Positions 35,361 to 48,048 of a DNA stretch of 64,000 nucleotides are shown here, in pieces (position 1 is the first letter of the stretch; each line of letters starts with the position of its first letter). The translations under genes were made by a program, and so were the position numbers. Source of the DNA: Mikania micrantha (Eukaryota; Streptophyta; Magnoliopsida; Asterales; Asteraceae). The DNA is taken from NCBI GenBank assembly GCA_009363875.1, contig CM018694.1, forward strand, positions 26,235,415-26,299,414, written 5' to 3'. The notes beneath the pieces were generated by a model. That model saw only the letters and a list, made by a program, of their open reading frames with translations, ran no database searches and was not told where the DNA came from.

Positions 35361-36670
35361 TGCCCTCTTGATTAACCAAAACATAAGTGAAAAAAACTGG
35401 GGTTAGGGAGGAATTAAGTACTATAAGAAATTATTGATAACCATGCATGCATGGAAGATATTAGTCACCGCCTTTTTATTTAATACATAAGTTAAATTAT
35501 GGGATTTCTTATAAAATGAGAACTTAATGAGAATAACTTAAATACAATTTCATTTAAGTTAAAGTGTACGATAAATTTTATATAAGAACATGTTGAATTT
35601 AAGGATTTTGTAACTTAATTAGGTTATGAAAATCACTTAAAATGATTTCTTAAACCTAATTAATCTTCAACAAATTAAAATATATTTGTTAACTCAAGTG
35701 CCCATGCATGCATGCACATAAGATGCATACATGTGTATAAATTTTATTGCATTTACCATATGTGTGACTTTATACTCTCAATAGGACATTATGATATTTA
35801 TAGAAAAAAATAACTAATGTTAGACCGACTTTTTATAATGGGAATAGGAGGTCTTAAGAATTATCACTATAATTTAGATGATAAACTTAAGTTGCTCATA
35901 AGATTGATAACTAAAGGACAAACGAATACGATTTTGTTGACTTCGGTCATCCACAATGATTGCATGTATTGTCACTTGCATTATCACAGCTCCATGAGTC
36001 GTTGCTGATGACTTTGGTCATTTGCAATGATTGCATGTATTGTCACGTGGATTGCCACAACTCCGTGTGTCGTTGTCATTGACCTTGGTCATTCACAATG
36101 ATGCATGTATTGTCACTTATACTAATTGAAGATATTGATGATTGAGATTGGTTGATTGTATATGTGATTGATTATCTATGATTATTTGAAATATGTGACT
36201 GTGTGTTTGTGATTGTGTGTTGGGTTATGTGTTGGAATATCTCGCAGGTGCTCACGTGGATTTTCTCAGAAAACTTATAACTTTTACAATCATTTCGTAA
36301 AACATTTTTAAATATAAAAACTTATGATTACTCACCAATTACTTCGTAGTTGACACTTGATTTTCTACATGTTTCAGGGAACGAGGAGAAGTAAGTAGGG
36401 CATGATAGCTCTACATCTTTTGGAAATCATCACATAGGATTCTAGGACTTAGCTAAAATAACTGAAATTCTGGAGAATAGAGTTTAGTTAGTTTAGCTAA
36501 ATCTTTTGTGTATTCGATGTAACTAATTCATGCTGAACATGATTTTTGATGTAATTAATTTGGTTGATTAATTGATATGAGATAAATTAATTAGATGCCC
36601 ACGAGCTTATGAACAATCTAGACATCCCTCGTGGCATCCCGACGTTTCCGCCATCGGTCGGGGTGTTACA

Positions 36671-38088
36671 GATTGGTATCAGAGCCAGGTTATAGGGAAT
36701 TAGGTTTCTAGAAATGGTTAACCTAGTCTTTAACCGTAAGATACCTTAGTGTGAATTATTTCATACACTAGGTAATATATTTAGGATTTCATGCTTATGT
36801 GTTTATTACATGTTAATTGAAATTCAGATATATATATGATTGCATATGATAATTGCTGATTACTTATATGATTGATTGCGACCTGACGACTCGATAAGGA
36901 CATACTCGTGATGTATTGTAACGGTGGTGGGACGGTGGTTTGGGAGGTTGCGACCTACCCTTGTCATATGCCCTATACATATACCATTTACCGTAGATCT
37001 GGTGGATGTCAGTATTGAGGATGAAGGGAACTACCCGTTTGGGAAAATACTTGTCTAGGAAATTAATTGCATAGGAATTACTTGATTGATCTTTGATCTC
37101 CAGACAAGGACACACTCATGGTATACTACAAAGGTGGTGGGACGGTGATTTGGGAGGTTGTGACCTACCCTTACATATGCCCTATACATATACCATTTGT
37201 AGTATATTGGGGGTCTGTCAGTGTAAGGAACTTAGGATTTCATTAGGAAATATTGGAAAGTTGTGGTTGAAGGATTGTTGATTGAAATTGGGTTAGATTG
37301 ACACACTTGATGATCATAATTGATGGACACATATATACTCACTTATGAACACACTTATTGGACACGTGGGGTGAATAGGATTAATGAATGATACGAACAC
37401 TTAGTGACGAATTGAATATTTAGTGCTGATATGGACACTTAGTGACAATATGAACGTGTAGTGATGATACTAACACTTGGTGAAGGTATGAACACTTGAT
37501 GTTGAGGAGAACATATGGTAAACTTAGACATTAGGGGAGCTTAAATGTCAGGTGAACCTAGACATTAGGTGAACTTAGAAAATAGGTGAACCTAGTGTTA
37601 AGGTGAACTTAGACATTAGGTGAACCTAGATGCCTGAAGTACATGAAGGCACTTCACTCATACTTATCCCTTATAGGATAAGGCTGTGAAGTGGAACACT
37701 TGTGAAACATATGTATACCCTAAATTCTAACAAGGGCATAATCGTGGTGCAATGCAACGGTGGTGGAACGGCGTATGAGGCGACTGCAGTCAAATCTATG
37801 TATGCCTTATATATAAGCTTGTTGCACTGCGTTGGGAGGTTGTCTGTGTTGGTATAGGGTGGAAAATGTTTGAAACTTAGGACTAGTTAGCTAATATTAG
37901 ATTTGACCAATTAGGATACTTTAGTATAATGTTAGGAAATTAATGCTATATTATGAGTTTAATGACAGATAGGAGAAAAGTATAGTTCCATATATGTAAT
38001 CCTAACTGTTAAAATGAACTCATTTAATCTTAGTTTGTAAAACTTATGTTGTAAACGGTAGTAACATGTTTCTAACATCCTCAGAAAC
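36671..38088 (+). other. E3 primer site and long untranslated leader with three structured modules
   Basis: TGGTATCAGAGCCA begins at 36674. The leader of about 1.4 kb carries modules at 36910-36999, 37121-37207 and 37749-37830. About a dozen short repeats of GTGAACCTAGACATTAG type lie at 37380-37640. The second module has perfect ten-base arms (ATACTACAAA 37123-37132, TTTGTAGTAT 37196-37205). Open frames are short and unrelated to known proteins. Confidence 0.65.
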
Positions 38089-38904
38089 ATGTCGCCACGC
38101 CGTCACAACGAGGATGATACAAACAACAACAATTATGGTGCTCACAACAGTAATTCCAACTCTGGCATGCAAGAGTTAGCAAACCTCATTACATGATTGG
38201 TGACTCAAATGAATCAAGTCAATCAAGCTCTCAATCAGAACAGAGGTGGTGCAAACCCACCAACTTGCACGTTCAAACACTTCAACTCCTATAATCCACT
38301 AAAGTTTACGGGTTCTGAAGGAGCCACTGGTCTGATGCAGTGATTTGAGAGTATGGAGAACACCTTCATTAACAGTGACTACCCAGAAAATCTGAAGGTG
38401 CGCTATGCCACCAGTGTTTTTCAAAAGAGAGCACTAACTTGGTGAAATGGCGAAAAACGAACTAGGGGAGTTGATGCTGCCCTAGCAATGACATGGACTG
38501 AGGTCAAGAACATGATGACCACTGAATTCTGTCCTCGTAGTGAGATGAGGAAACTGGAGATTGAGTTCTGGGAACTCAAGCAAGACAGTGGTGAGAATGT
38601 AATCTACAATTCTCATCTCCACGATTATAGTCTACTAGTACCTCATCTGGTGACACCATTGGAGAGAGCAATCGAGAAGTACATAGGCGGTCTACCGATG
38701 CATATTCAAGACAAGGTCTATGGTAGCAACCCTACCACACTGGAGGCTGCAATCCACTTATCTACAATATTGACTGATAATCATGTAAGGGCTGGAACAC
38801 TCACAAGGAAAGGATCCAAGAAGACTGACACCAAAATAGCTGCAAAGGAGGCTTCAACTGGAGTCAAAACTGAACAAGGCAGCTCTTCAAAAAGCAGCAA
38901 CTAG
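38089..38904 (+). pseudogene. gag: E3 gag with three TGA stops
   Basis: It starts at ATG 38089 (basic, Asn-rich N-terminus) and runs in one frame through a Gag domain with EFCPRSEMRKLE at about 38524. It stops at TAG 38902-38904. Inside are three TGA codons, near 38195, 38341 and 38443. Two stand where relatives have Trp (TGG) and one fits a CGA codon, all explained by G:C to A:T changes. The zinc knuckle and everything down to RNase H are deleted. Confidence 0.82.
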
Positions 38905-39168
38905 AAACGAATGACCAGGAACTTCGTCATTACTACTCATGCTGCTAAGTCTGTGCAACAATCATCAAACCTAGGTCTCGGTTGTGTGCTTATGCAACGG
39001 GGAAAGGTTATGGGATACGCATCTAGACAGTTGAAAATTCATGAGAAGAACTACACTACACATGACTTGGAACTAGGTGCAGTCGTGTTTGCTTTGAAGA
39101 TATGGAGACATTATCTTTATGGCACAAAGTGCGTAGTCTTTACAGATCATAAAAGTTTACAGCATATA
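38905..39168 (+). pseudogene. pol: E3 RNase H fragment joined to gag, then cut by E4
   Basis: After the gag stop the same frame continues a few codons and then enters RNase H at LGCVLMQRG (about 38965). It continues through YASRQLKIHEKNYTTHDLEL and the FTDHKSLQHI motif. E4 begins at 39169, so the C-terminal half of the domain is lost. Protease and RT are deleted between gag and here. The open frame 38911-39204 is this chimera, ending 36 bases inside the E4 LTR. Confidence 0.82.
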
Positions 39169-42100
39169 TGTAACATCAGTGCCAGAACCGTACCAGAACT
39201 GTGATCTTAAACAGTAACAAGAACAGTAAACAGATACGAACTATATACATTTTAGTGCATTTCATATACATATTCAATTGCCAATATCATTTTGTGTTAT
39301 CAAACAACAAGTTCAGAAACATTTAACAGAAACAAAGTTCAGAATTATGGTTCTTGAGTCAGATAATTATCTGGCAACACGGAACCATCATGGGCTTATT
39401 TGTTAGGATTTATTATGTATAAACGTATATGAGGCTTTATGGAACCAAACAACACGAATGTCGTTATGTGAATGCTAAATCGACAGATTATTCGTATAGG
39501 TGACGGTCTGTACGAATAAATCTGGAAGTTTAACGTTCTGAATGATATTCAATAATTAGAAAACAAGATTGAAAAGTATAGCTATCGTCGTGTTCGTACG
39601 AGTGACGATTTGAACGAATACGCGCGACGACCGTACGTTTCGATTTGAACAGTAAATTAATATTTTAAAATTTAAAATAAATAAAAGATATTAGTTAATT
39701 TACTAGGAATAACCACCTAAAATATATTTATAAATACTATTTTATAAAACCGAGTCGTTTGGTCGCGAAAACTACGAGAAAACCGATGTTTTTACGCGAA
39801 ACCGATCGAGACCGAGCCACCCGGTGGGTTAGGTTCATTTATGGTGGACAAGAATGCCCCAACAACCATCACCAACTCATTTCTCACCCTCATTTTCGTT
39901 TTCCACACTCTCTCTCTAGAAAAACTTTTCTCCTCCTTCTCTCTAAAATTTCTTGACGATTTCTTGTTGGATTCGAGCATAATTAGTGTCAAAACGTTTC
40001 CCTCGTTGTGTAGATTAAGGACGTACAAGTTATACGAGCTTTAATCCGCCAAATTCGAGGTAAATCTTGATTTTATTTTGGATTTTAGTGGATATCACGA
40101 ACCATTTGGGTTTTTGTTGTTTTAACCGGCCTAAACACTTAGATGAATTAATGTAATCGACTAGAAAGCTTTAGGGACTGATATGTAATAGGTTTAGGAT
40201 CGAAAATGAAGAAGATGGAATAGGCTCGTGACAAGAAACGATCGGCCGAACCTGCGCCCAGGTAGCCGAACCTTCCTATCTGAAATGAATATGTCACGAA
40301 CCTGCACATCTACAACGAACATGTGTCTGCTCTTCCAGCCGAACCTGTTACCCCTGACATAAAGGATAGGGCCGAACCTGACGATCTTGACCGAACCTTT
40401 GATGACAAACCTTTGATGACGAACCTTTAATGACGAAACTTTGATGACGAACCTATAATGATGAACCTAGTAGCAACGAGCCCTAAAGGTTCGCCGAACC
40501 TAATCCCCAAAGGTTCGCCGAACCTACCCTCAATATCAATAGGTTCGCTGCCCTAAGAGTGGTTGAACCCAAAGTGTTGGCTAGTTAGGGAAATTTAGTA
40601 CCTAAGGCTGTTGAATTTAACTATAAGAACAAGGAAATGAATATACGAGTACTAAAAGTTTAGAACGAACTAAGAAACATGCATTAGTGGATGCTAGAAC
40701 TTAAGGTGTTAGTGTTAATTTCAATATTTGCATCTAACACTTAGAAAATTCATATGATTGTATAACTAAATTGGATTGTCAATTGAACACTCTAAGCTCA
40801 GTTATACACAAGGACGAACAAAGAACTATCAGAGACAAAGATCTAGTAACATGTTAAGGTTAATCTAATGTGATTAACCTAAGCATAAATTGTTGATCAT
40901 AAATTCTCCAATTGAATTATAAGTTTTATTGAAACATCCTAAATTAAATGAAACGATATTTTATACTTAAACATGTAAAATGAAGTGTTAAATGTTTTCA
41001 TTAAATTGTTTGGGAATTTGATGTAAAATGGACAATATAAATTGTCAGGATTTGAACTAAAAGCAAAGGAAACTCTGCCCGAATTTCGAAAAATTTAAAA
41101 GTAAGTTATTATAATTAAATATGGGATTTGGGGTTGTAAATGGGTAACTAAGTTAGATTAGATCATAGAAGCACTAAGTAAATTAGGACACTTAGTTGCA
41201 CACCGAGACCAAATCTTAGACGCGACGACTAATATGTATACTTATAGTATTCGAATTTCTATAAAACAACTTAGGAACTGAAGATACTTAGTCCACAAAC
41301 AAGAGTGCGCATTTTGTGGTAGTATTATGAAAATCAACACAGGTGGGTTCATTGCCCCTTTTCTGACATTTTGTTTTAAAACGCGGGGCTAAGAAGCATG
41401 CGTAAACTATTTTATTTAAATTCTTTACTTAAATGATTTTACTTAACATATGTTTTATATGTGAAATGTTAACCTAGATCATGTCTAGGTAAATTCTATG
41501 CAGGTATTACTAAGCTTATTTACTTATGATTTAAGTGTATAATTGAGTTAAACTAAACATTTCAACGAATCAAACGAAACCATTTTGACAAAACAAGTGG
41601 GTGAGTTCAACGAATCAAGCGAAACTATTTTGACGAAACAAGTGGGTGAGTTCAACGAATAAAACGAAACTATTTTAACGAATAAGCGTGTGAGTTCAAC
41701 GAATCAAACGAAACTACTTTTACAAAATTAATATTCGATGTTCAACGAATCAAGTGTTTGACGAACAACGAATCAAGGGTACATTTGATCAACGAATCTA
41801 GTATTCCATGATCAACGAATCAAGTACATCTTGTAACGAAACTAGACGAATCAATAAATCATTTTCAGGGGAAAGTCTGGGAAATATCATAGATAACATA
41901 TGCCAACGAAAGTAAACGAATCAAGTTCGAAAAAAAATCCTACATTTTAAGAAGTCCTAGCTAGACCGTTTGATTCGTAGGTCATATGTTCGATCATATT
42001 TGCAGAATCCCCTAACTACTAAGTACCTTGATTGACAGACTAGTCTACTCGAGTTTGACCAAGGCCCAATCATTAGGACTTAGATTTTATTAAATGTTTA

Positions 42101-43068
42101 TTTATTTATTTAATTAAGCATTTACTTAGCTGTTTCTACAATTATTGTGGTTGATCATAATTATGTGATGAACTTAAAGAGTTAATGGAACTTCTAATTG
42201 TGAGACTCAAGAACTAGTGTGTTTATGACGTGGAATGAAATGCTTAATTATCATTAACAACAATATATTATGTGGTTCGATATGTGGTGGGACGGTGGCT
42301 GGGGCTTGTCCCCTACATATGCCCTATATATAAGCATATTTGACTGGATAGTATAGGTGGTTGTTAGTGAGGTTAAGGTTGTCATTTTGGGTGTTCATAG
42401 GGTATTATTTTCAGACGATTCAAGTTTTATCATTTTTCAAACGGATCAAGTAGGTGATTCAGAGTATGGGATGAGTATGGGATGAAATGCTTAATTATCA
42501 TTAACAACAATATATTATGTGGTTCGATATGTGGTGGGACGGTGGCTGGGGCTTGTCCCCTACATATGCCCTATATATAAGCATATTGGATTGGATAATA
42601 TAGGTGGTTGTTGGTGAGGTTAAGGTTGTCATTCGAACAGGTTATCAAATTCATTTTCTTACAAAACTATATGAACTCACCATCCATGTGTTGACTTTAC
42701 TTTTGCATGACTTCTCAGGTGATGAACAGGTCAACTAAGAAGTTTATGCTTTTGGACTAGCACTTCAGATAGAAGACTTAGTATTTTCGGACCTGCATAT
42801 TTTTGGACATCATACACAGTTATTTTGTATATCTTGTGCAGATACAAGATTGAAACCTTATGATGTTTACGGTAGATTTACATTGTTAACTTATGAACGA
42901 TACGGATGTAATTTAACTTTGTAATTCTATTCTATTTAGAATTTCTCATTTATATCATGTGCAAAGTAAACAATCTGATCATTTCGACTATCACTCACGA
43001 TATCGCGCCCCGGGAACCTTCTGCCCGATGGGGAATCCGATCCAACCCCACCGGCTCGGGGTGTGACA
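39169..43068 (+). repeat. E4 5' LTR (3900 bp)
   Basis: TGTAACATCAGTGCC to GTGTGACA. It holds a CGAACC array (about 40235-40560), four repeats of roughly 46 bp with GAGTTCAACGAATCAA (about 41560-41730) and a duplicated block of about 140 bp (42235-42375 and 42485-42625). Each duplicate carries a structured module. Positions 40580-43068 are almost identical to 60907-63384. Confidence 0.88.
42275..42592 (+). promoter_or_regulatory. Tandem pair of structured modules in E4 LTR
   Basis: First: arms GTTCGATATG (42275-42284) and CATATTTGAC (42335-42344), nine of ten paired. Second: arms GGTTCGATATG (42521-42531) and CATATTGGATT (42582-42592), eleven of eleven counting G-T. The left arms are nearly the same but the right arms differ. 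Both have inner hairpin GGGG-cttgt-CCCC and core ATGCCCTATATATAAG. Confidence 0.65.
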
Positions 43069-43071
43069 GAT

Positions 43072-43085
43072 TGGTATCAGAGCCA
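43072..43085 (+). other. E4 primer binding site
   Basis: TGGTATCAGAGCCA three bases after the LTR, complementary to initiator tRNA-Met. Confidence 0.9.
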
Positions 43086-43235
43086 TGGTTATAGAGAATT
43101 ATAGGTCACCTATTTAAATGGTTTGGCCTAGACTATAACCTAGGGACCCTGCATGTAGAGAACATACGACTTAAGGCTTAATTGCATATTGTCTTTTGTA
43201 TTCGATCATTGCACTAGGGGATAACTTTATTGGTT

Positions 43236-44497
43236 ATGATCAGAATGCTGCCGAGAAGACAGACTCCCTCATTACCACCACAAGACTTGGTTCCACACTC
43301 CTCAACACCATCACCAGTTGATTCACCACCTCCACCTCCTCCTCCACCGCCTCCTCCTCCTCTACTTAACCCACCACCAGGCTCGAGCTCAACTCCGGTG
43401 CTGGATCCTACTACTATCGCTTTGGTGACTCTACTGAGCAGTCAGATGACTAATCAGATGAAGGAAGCGATACCGGAGATGTTCAACTGTCTCCCTAATG
43501 AGATCAACAACACTGGTAATTCGTCAGGAAAAGCCAGTGGGAATACTGGTGGTTCATCACACTACTCCTACAAGTCATTTGTAGGATGTAAACCACCCAG
43601 CTTTAGTGGGTCTGAAGGAGCCGTTGGATTAATCCAATGGATTGAGAAGATAAAGACAACACTGGACCTCTGCAGCTGTCCAGAGCATCACAAGGTTCGC
43701 TACTCTTCTGGAACATTCAAAAAGCGAGCCTTGACCTGGTGGAACTCACAAATTAATGCCAGGGGAGAGAGGAAGCTATGGCCATGCCATGGGAGGATTT
43801 CAAGACATTGCTGACAACAGAATTCTGCCCTAGGAACGAGTTGCAGAAACTGGAGGTTGAACTATCCAACCATGTGATGAAGGGGCTGATCACATGGGGT
43901 ATACAACTCGATATCACGAGTTGGTTGCTTTGGTACCAGACATGGTACCAACTTTGGAAAAGGGGATTGATCTTTATGTAGGTGGACTTCCCGCCTGCAT
44001 TCAGGGCTTAGTTGTTGCAGCTAACCCCGCCATTGTCGAGTCTGCAGTGACATTGTCTGGGAAACTCACTGATCTTATGGTAGCCTCTGGAGTTTTAAAG
44101 AAAGAGGCTGACTCTGGCAAGAACAAAGCCGAATCTTCAAAGAAACCCCACCACCACCAAAAGAAGAAACAGAAGGTCATCCAGAACTACACAGTGGCCA
44201 CACCTCTCAAATACAAGTAGCAGCAGCACCACAAAACCCCAACAGAAGACCCTACACTGTCATGTTTCCTATGTGTGCCAAGTGTCAATACCATCATACT
44301 GCTAACACTCCCTGCAAGCAATGCACGGGATGTGGACAAAAGGGCCATTGGGTCCAACACTGCCGAATAGCACCTAACCAAGCAGTGAACAATGCTGCTT
44401 TGGCTCTCCCTCCACCAGCTAATCAGAACAACGGTGGACGCTTCAGCTATGGTGAACAAGGCCACTTTGCAAAGAACTGCCCGAAGAAGGCTCAATA
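43236..44497 (+). pseudogene. gag: E4 gag, frameshifted
   Basis: It opens at ATG 43236 with the same basic and proline-rich start as E1, but a shorter proline tract. The E1 stop position is a sense codon here. The frame changes near 43770 and again near 43885, and ends at TAG 44218-44220. The Cys/His part is readable from about 44262 in another frame. The first clear knuckle is intact (CTGCGQKGHWVQHC), but the second has Arg and Tyr in place of both leading Cys residues. TAA ends it at 44496-44498. Confidence 0.85.
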
Positions 44498-46036
44498 AGC
44501 AGTTCAAGCACCCCGTGGAAGAGCCTTTGCCATTGGAGCACCAGCTGCACGCCAAGACCCGAATGTGGTCACTGGTACATTTCTCTTACTTTACTTTTAT
44601 GCATCTGTTCTATTTGATACTGGTGCAGATCAGAGTTTTATATCTACCGATTTTGCATGCCAATTAGATTCTATATAGGAACAATTAGATTCCCCTTACA
44701 TCATAGAAGTACCTAATGGGAAACAGATCACAGTTAGTACAGTTTATAGGAACTGCCCATTGACACTTAATGGTCATACCTTCACCATCGATTTGATACC
44801 GATGGAGTTGGGTAGTTTCGACATCATTGTTGGAATGAATTGGCTTTCTTCTAATCGAGTGGAAGTCGTCTGTTCGGAAAAGATGCTTCGTATTCCATTG
44901 CCAAGTGATCGCGTATTGGAAGTTAAAGGGGATCAAGCAAAACGAAGTGTTAAAATCATTTCTTGCATAAAGGCGCGTAAGTGTCTACAGAAGCAGTGCG
45001 TGGCATTCTTGGCTCATGTGGTGGAAAAGGAGAAGGAAAAGAAAAGAATTCAAGACGTACCGGTGGTGAAAGAATATCCGGAAGTATTTTCTGAAGACCT
45101 ACCAGGTTTGCCACCTGTGCGACCAGTAGAGTTTCGTATTGACTTGATTCCTGGAGCATCTCCTGTTGCTAAATCTCCTTACAGGTTAGCACCTTCGGAG
45201 ATGCAGGAATTGTCTAATCAGTTACAGGAGCTACTTGATAAGGGTTTCATTAGACCGAGCTACTCACCTTGGGGAGCTCCAGTCTTGTTCGTGAAGAAGA
45301 AAGATGGATCGTTTTGAATGTGCATAGATTACCGTGAACTGAACAAACTGACCATCAAGAATCGGTATCCTTTGCCGAGAATTGATGATCTGTTTGACCA
45401 ACTGCAAGGAGCGCAATACTTCTCAAAGATTGACTTGCGATCTGGATATCACCAACTTAGAGTTCAAGACGAAGACATACCGAAGATGGCATTCTGAACC
45501 AGATATGGGCATTACGAATTCATGGTGATGCCTTTCGGATTGACAAATGCACCAGCAGTTTTCATGGACCTCATGAACTGAGTGTGCAAGCCGTATTTAG
45601 ATCAGTTTGTCATTGTCTTTATTGATGACATACTAATTTATTCCAAGAACAAAACAAAGCACGAGCAACACCTCAGGAAGATCTTGTAGCTGTTGATGGA
45701 AAAGAAAATCTATTCCAAGTTCTCCAAATGTGAATTTTGGCTAAGAGAAGTTCAATTTCTGGGCCACGAAGTCAACAGCGAGGGAATACACGTCGATCCT
45801 GCCAAGATCGAGGCAATAAAGAACTGGGACACTCCGAAGACACCAACGGAGATACAGTCTTTTCTAGGATTGGCAGGTTATTACAGAAGGTTTATCTCAA
45901 ACTTTTCTAAGATAGCATTGCCACTCACCAAACTAAACTGAAAAGCGAGCCGTTTGTTTGGGAAAAGCAGCAAGAAGATGCCTTTCAGACTTTAAAGCAA
46001 AAACTATGTGATGCTCCAATCTTATCTCTCCTAATG
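44498..46036 (+). pseudogene. pol: E4 protease, reverse transcriptase and start of RNase H, broken
   Basis: Protease shows DTGA near 44620. RT is readable in one frame from 44760 with YRLAPSEMQEL, FVKKKDGSF and FIDDILIYS (about 45620). Stops occur at 45315-45317, 45495-45497, 45579-45581 and 45687-45689; the first three are TGA where relatives have Arg. A one-base loss near 45936 shifts the frame just after RT. RNase H is cut off at about 46036, before its catalytic core. RT is therefore recognisable but inactive. Confidence 0.87.
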
Positions 46037-48048
46037 GTGCACATCCGATACTGTTGTGGTAACTGTTGTTGTAGGATAATTCAATCAGTGGAAAATGAGA
46101 ATCCCAATTCCCACGAAATCCAGTACACAGGTTCTCAACATGTCCTCCATGTTCTGTATCGTACGCTCGCTCTGACCGTCCGTTTGTGGATGGTAAGCGG
46201 TACTTAGATTTAAGTGTGTCCATAGAGATTTCTGCAATGATTTCCAGAATCTTGATGTAAATCTGCTGTCTCGATCTGAAATGATAGACAATGGCACACC
46301 CTGGTGTACCACTATCTCGTTGATGTGTAGTCTTGCTAGTTTATCCATCGTGAAGGTCTCACGCATTGGCAAGAAATGAGCAGATTTGGTTAATCGATCA
46401 ACGATAACCCATATAATATCATGGCCACTGGAAGTGCCGGGTAGCTTGGTGATAAAGTCCATAGCTATTTGTTCCCACTTCCAAAGCGGAATCTCGGGCT
46501 GTTCCAATAAACCTGGCGGTTTCTGGTTTTTCGCCTTTACTTTCGCACACGTAAGACATCGGCCAACGTACTCGGCTATGTCTTTCCTCATCCCCGGGCA
46601 CCAACAAAATCCTGGTAAGTCTTGGTACATTTTATCAGTGCCTGGATGCACATAGTACTTGGTCTTGTGTGCTTCATCAAAGACAAGCTTTCTTAATTCA
46701 TCCACTATAGGAATCCATACGCGATCCTTGTAGTAGATGACTCCATCAGGCTTCGTTTCAAATTGCTTTTCTGCTCCACAATCCAGTTCTTTCTTCAGGT
46801 TTCCTCATTCAACTGCCCCTTGTTGTGCTTGAGTAATCTTGTCATGTAAGCTTGTCTGCACAGTCATTCATGTTGCTCTGACGCGCAAGGGTTTGACCCG
46901 TTCCTTTCGACTCAAGGCATCAGCTACAACGTTTGCCTTGCACGGATGGTACTTGATTACACAGTCGTAATCATTTAGAAGCTCAACCCAACGTCGATGT
47001 CGCATGTTGAGTTCCTTCTGATCGAAAATATGTTGCAGACTCTTGTGATCAGTAAATATGGTACACTTGGTGCCATAGAAGTAATGTCTCCAAATCTTTA
47101 GTGCAAATACCACCGCTCCCAGTTCCAGATCATGAGTAGTGTTGTTCTTCTTGTGAATCTTTAGCTGTCTTGAGGCATACACGATGACTTGGTCTCGTTG
47201 CATCAGCACGCAACCAAGTCCCTGATGGGATGCATCACAGTACACCACAAAGTCATCACAACCTTCTAGGAGAGATAAGATTGGAGCATCACATAGCTTT
47301 TGCTTTAAAGTCTGAAAGGCATCTTCTTGCTGGTTTTCCCAAACAAATGGATCGCTTTTCAGTGTTAGCTTTGTGAGAGGCAGGGCTATCTTAGAAAAGT
47401 TTGACATAAACCTTCTATAATAGCCTGCTAGTCCCATAAAGGACCGTATCTCCTTCGGTGTCTTTGGAGTATCCCGGTTCTTTATTTCCTCCATCCTGGC
47501 AGGGTCTACATGTATTCCCTCGCTGTTGACTACATGTCCCAGGAATTGTACTTCTCTTAGCCAAAATTCACACTTAGAGAATTTGGCATAAGTTTCTCTT
47601 CCCTCAACAGCTCCAAGATTTTCCTGAGGTGTTTCTCGTCATCGGCTTTGCTTTTGAGAAAAATAAATATGTCATCAATAAAGACAATGACAAATTGATG
47701 CAAGTACGGCTTGCACACTCGGTTCAGGAGGTCCATTAAAACCGCTGGTGCATTTGTCAATCCGAAAGGCATCACCATGAACTCGGTTTGTCTTCTTCTT
47801 GCACCCTAAGTTGATGATATCCAGACCGCAGATCGATCTTTGAGAAGTACTGCACTCCTTGTAATTGGTCAAATAAATCATCAATCCTCGGCAATGGATA
47901 CGGATTCTTGATGGTTAACTTGTTTAGCTCTTTGTAGTTTATGCACATTCTAAAAGTTGCATCTTTCTTATTTACAAACGAAACCGAAGCTCCTCAAGGT
48001 GAGTAGCTCGGTCTGATGAAACCTTTATCAAGCAGTTCCTGTAGTTGG
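46037..48048 (-). pseudogene. pol: M: antisense RT, RNase H and integrase fragment
   Basis: Read on the minus strand, RT begins at about 48048 (LQELLDKGFIRP), with FIDD near 47675. RNase H (47494-46868) keeps the catalytic DASHQG Asp lost in E1. Integrase follows (about 46705-46037) with the zinc region, MDFITKLP, SDRDSRF and TDGQSERTIQ. It stops after the integrase core at GCAP, so the end of integrase, the chromodomain and the polypurine tract are missing. Several frameshifts and stops separate the open pieces. It belongs to the interior of M. Confidence 0.87.

Larger units (their letters stand above)
33803..36670 (+). repeat. E3 5' LTR (2868 bp)
   Basis: It starts TGTAACATCACTG and ends CGGGGTGTTACA, followed by GA and the primer site. 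It is the plus-strand relative of S2. It contains a structured module (34105-34182), a CGAACC array (34975-35360) and three repeats of about 72 bp (35936-36120) with CAATGATTGCATGTATTGTC. The left flank is AACAG; the right flank is lost. Confidence 0.88.
39169..46036 (+). mobile_element. E4: 5' two thirds of an E1-family element nested in E3
   Basis: It has a 5' LTR, primer site, gag, protease, RT and the very start of RNase H, then stops abruptly at the junction with antisense pol. The left flank is ATATA (39164-39168). No 3' LTR is present, so the right target duplication cannot be checked. Coding similarity to E1 is very high. Confidence 0.87.

Noticed and set aside
46037..48048. Simple inversion inside E4
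   Set aside because: RT is present on both sides of the junction in opposite orientation, so a single-element inversion cannot give this layout.
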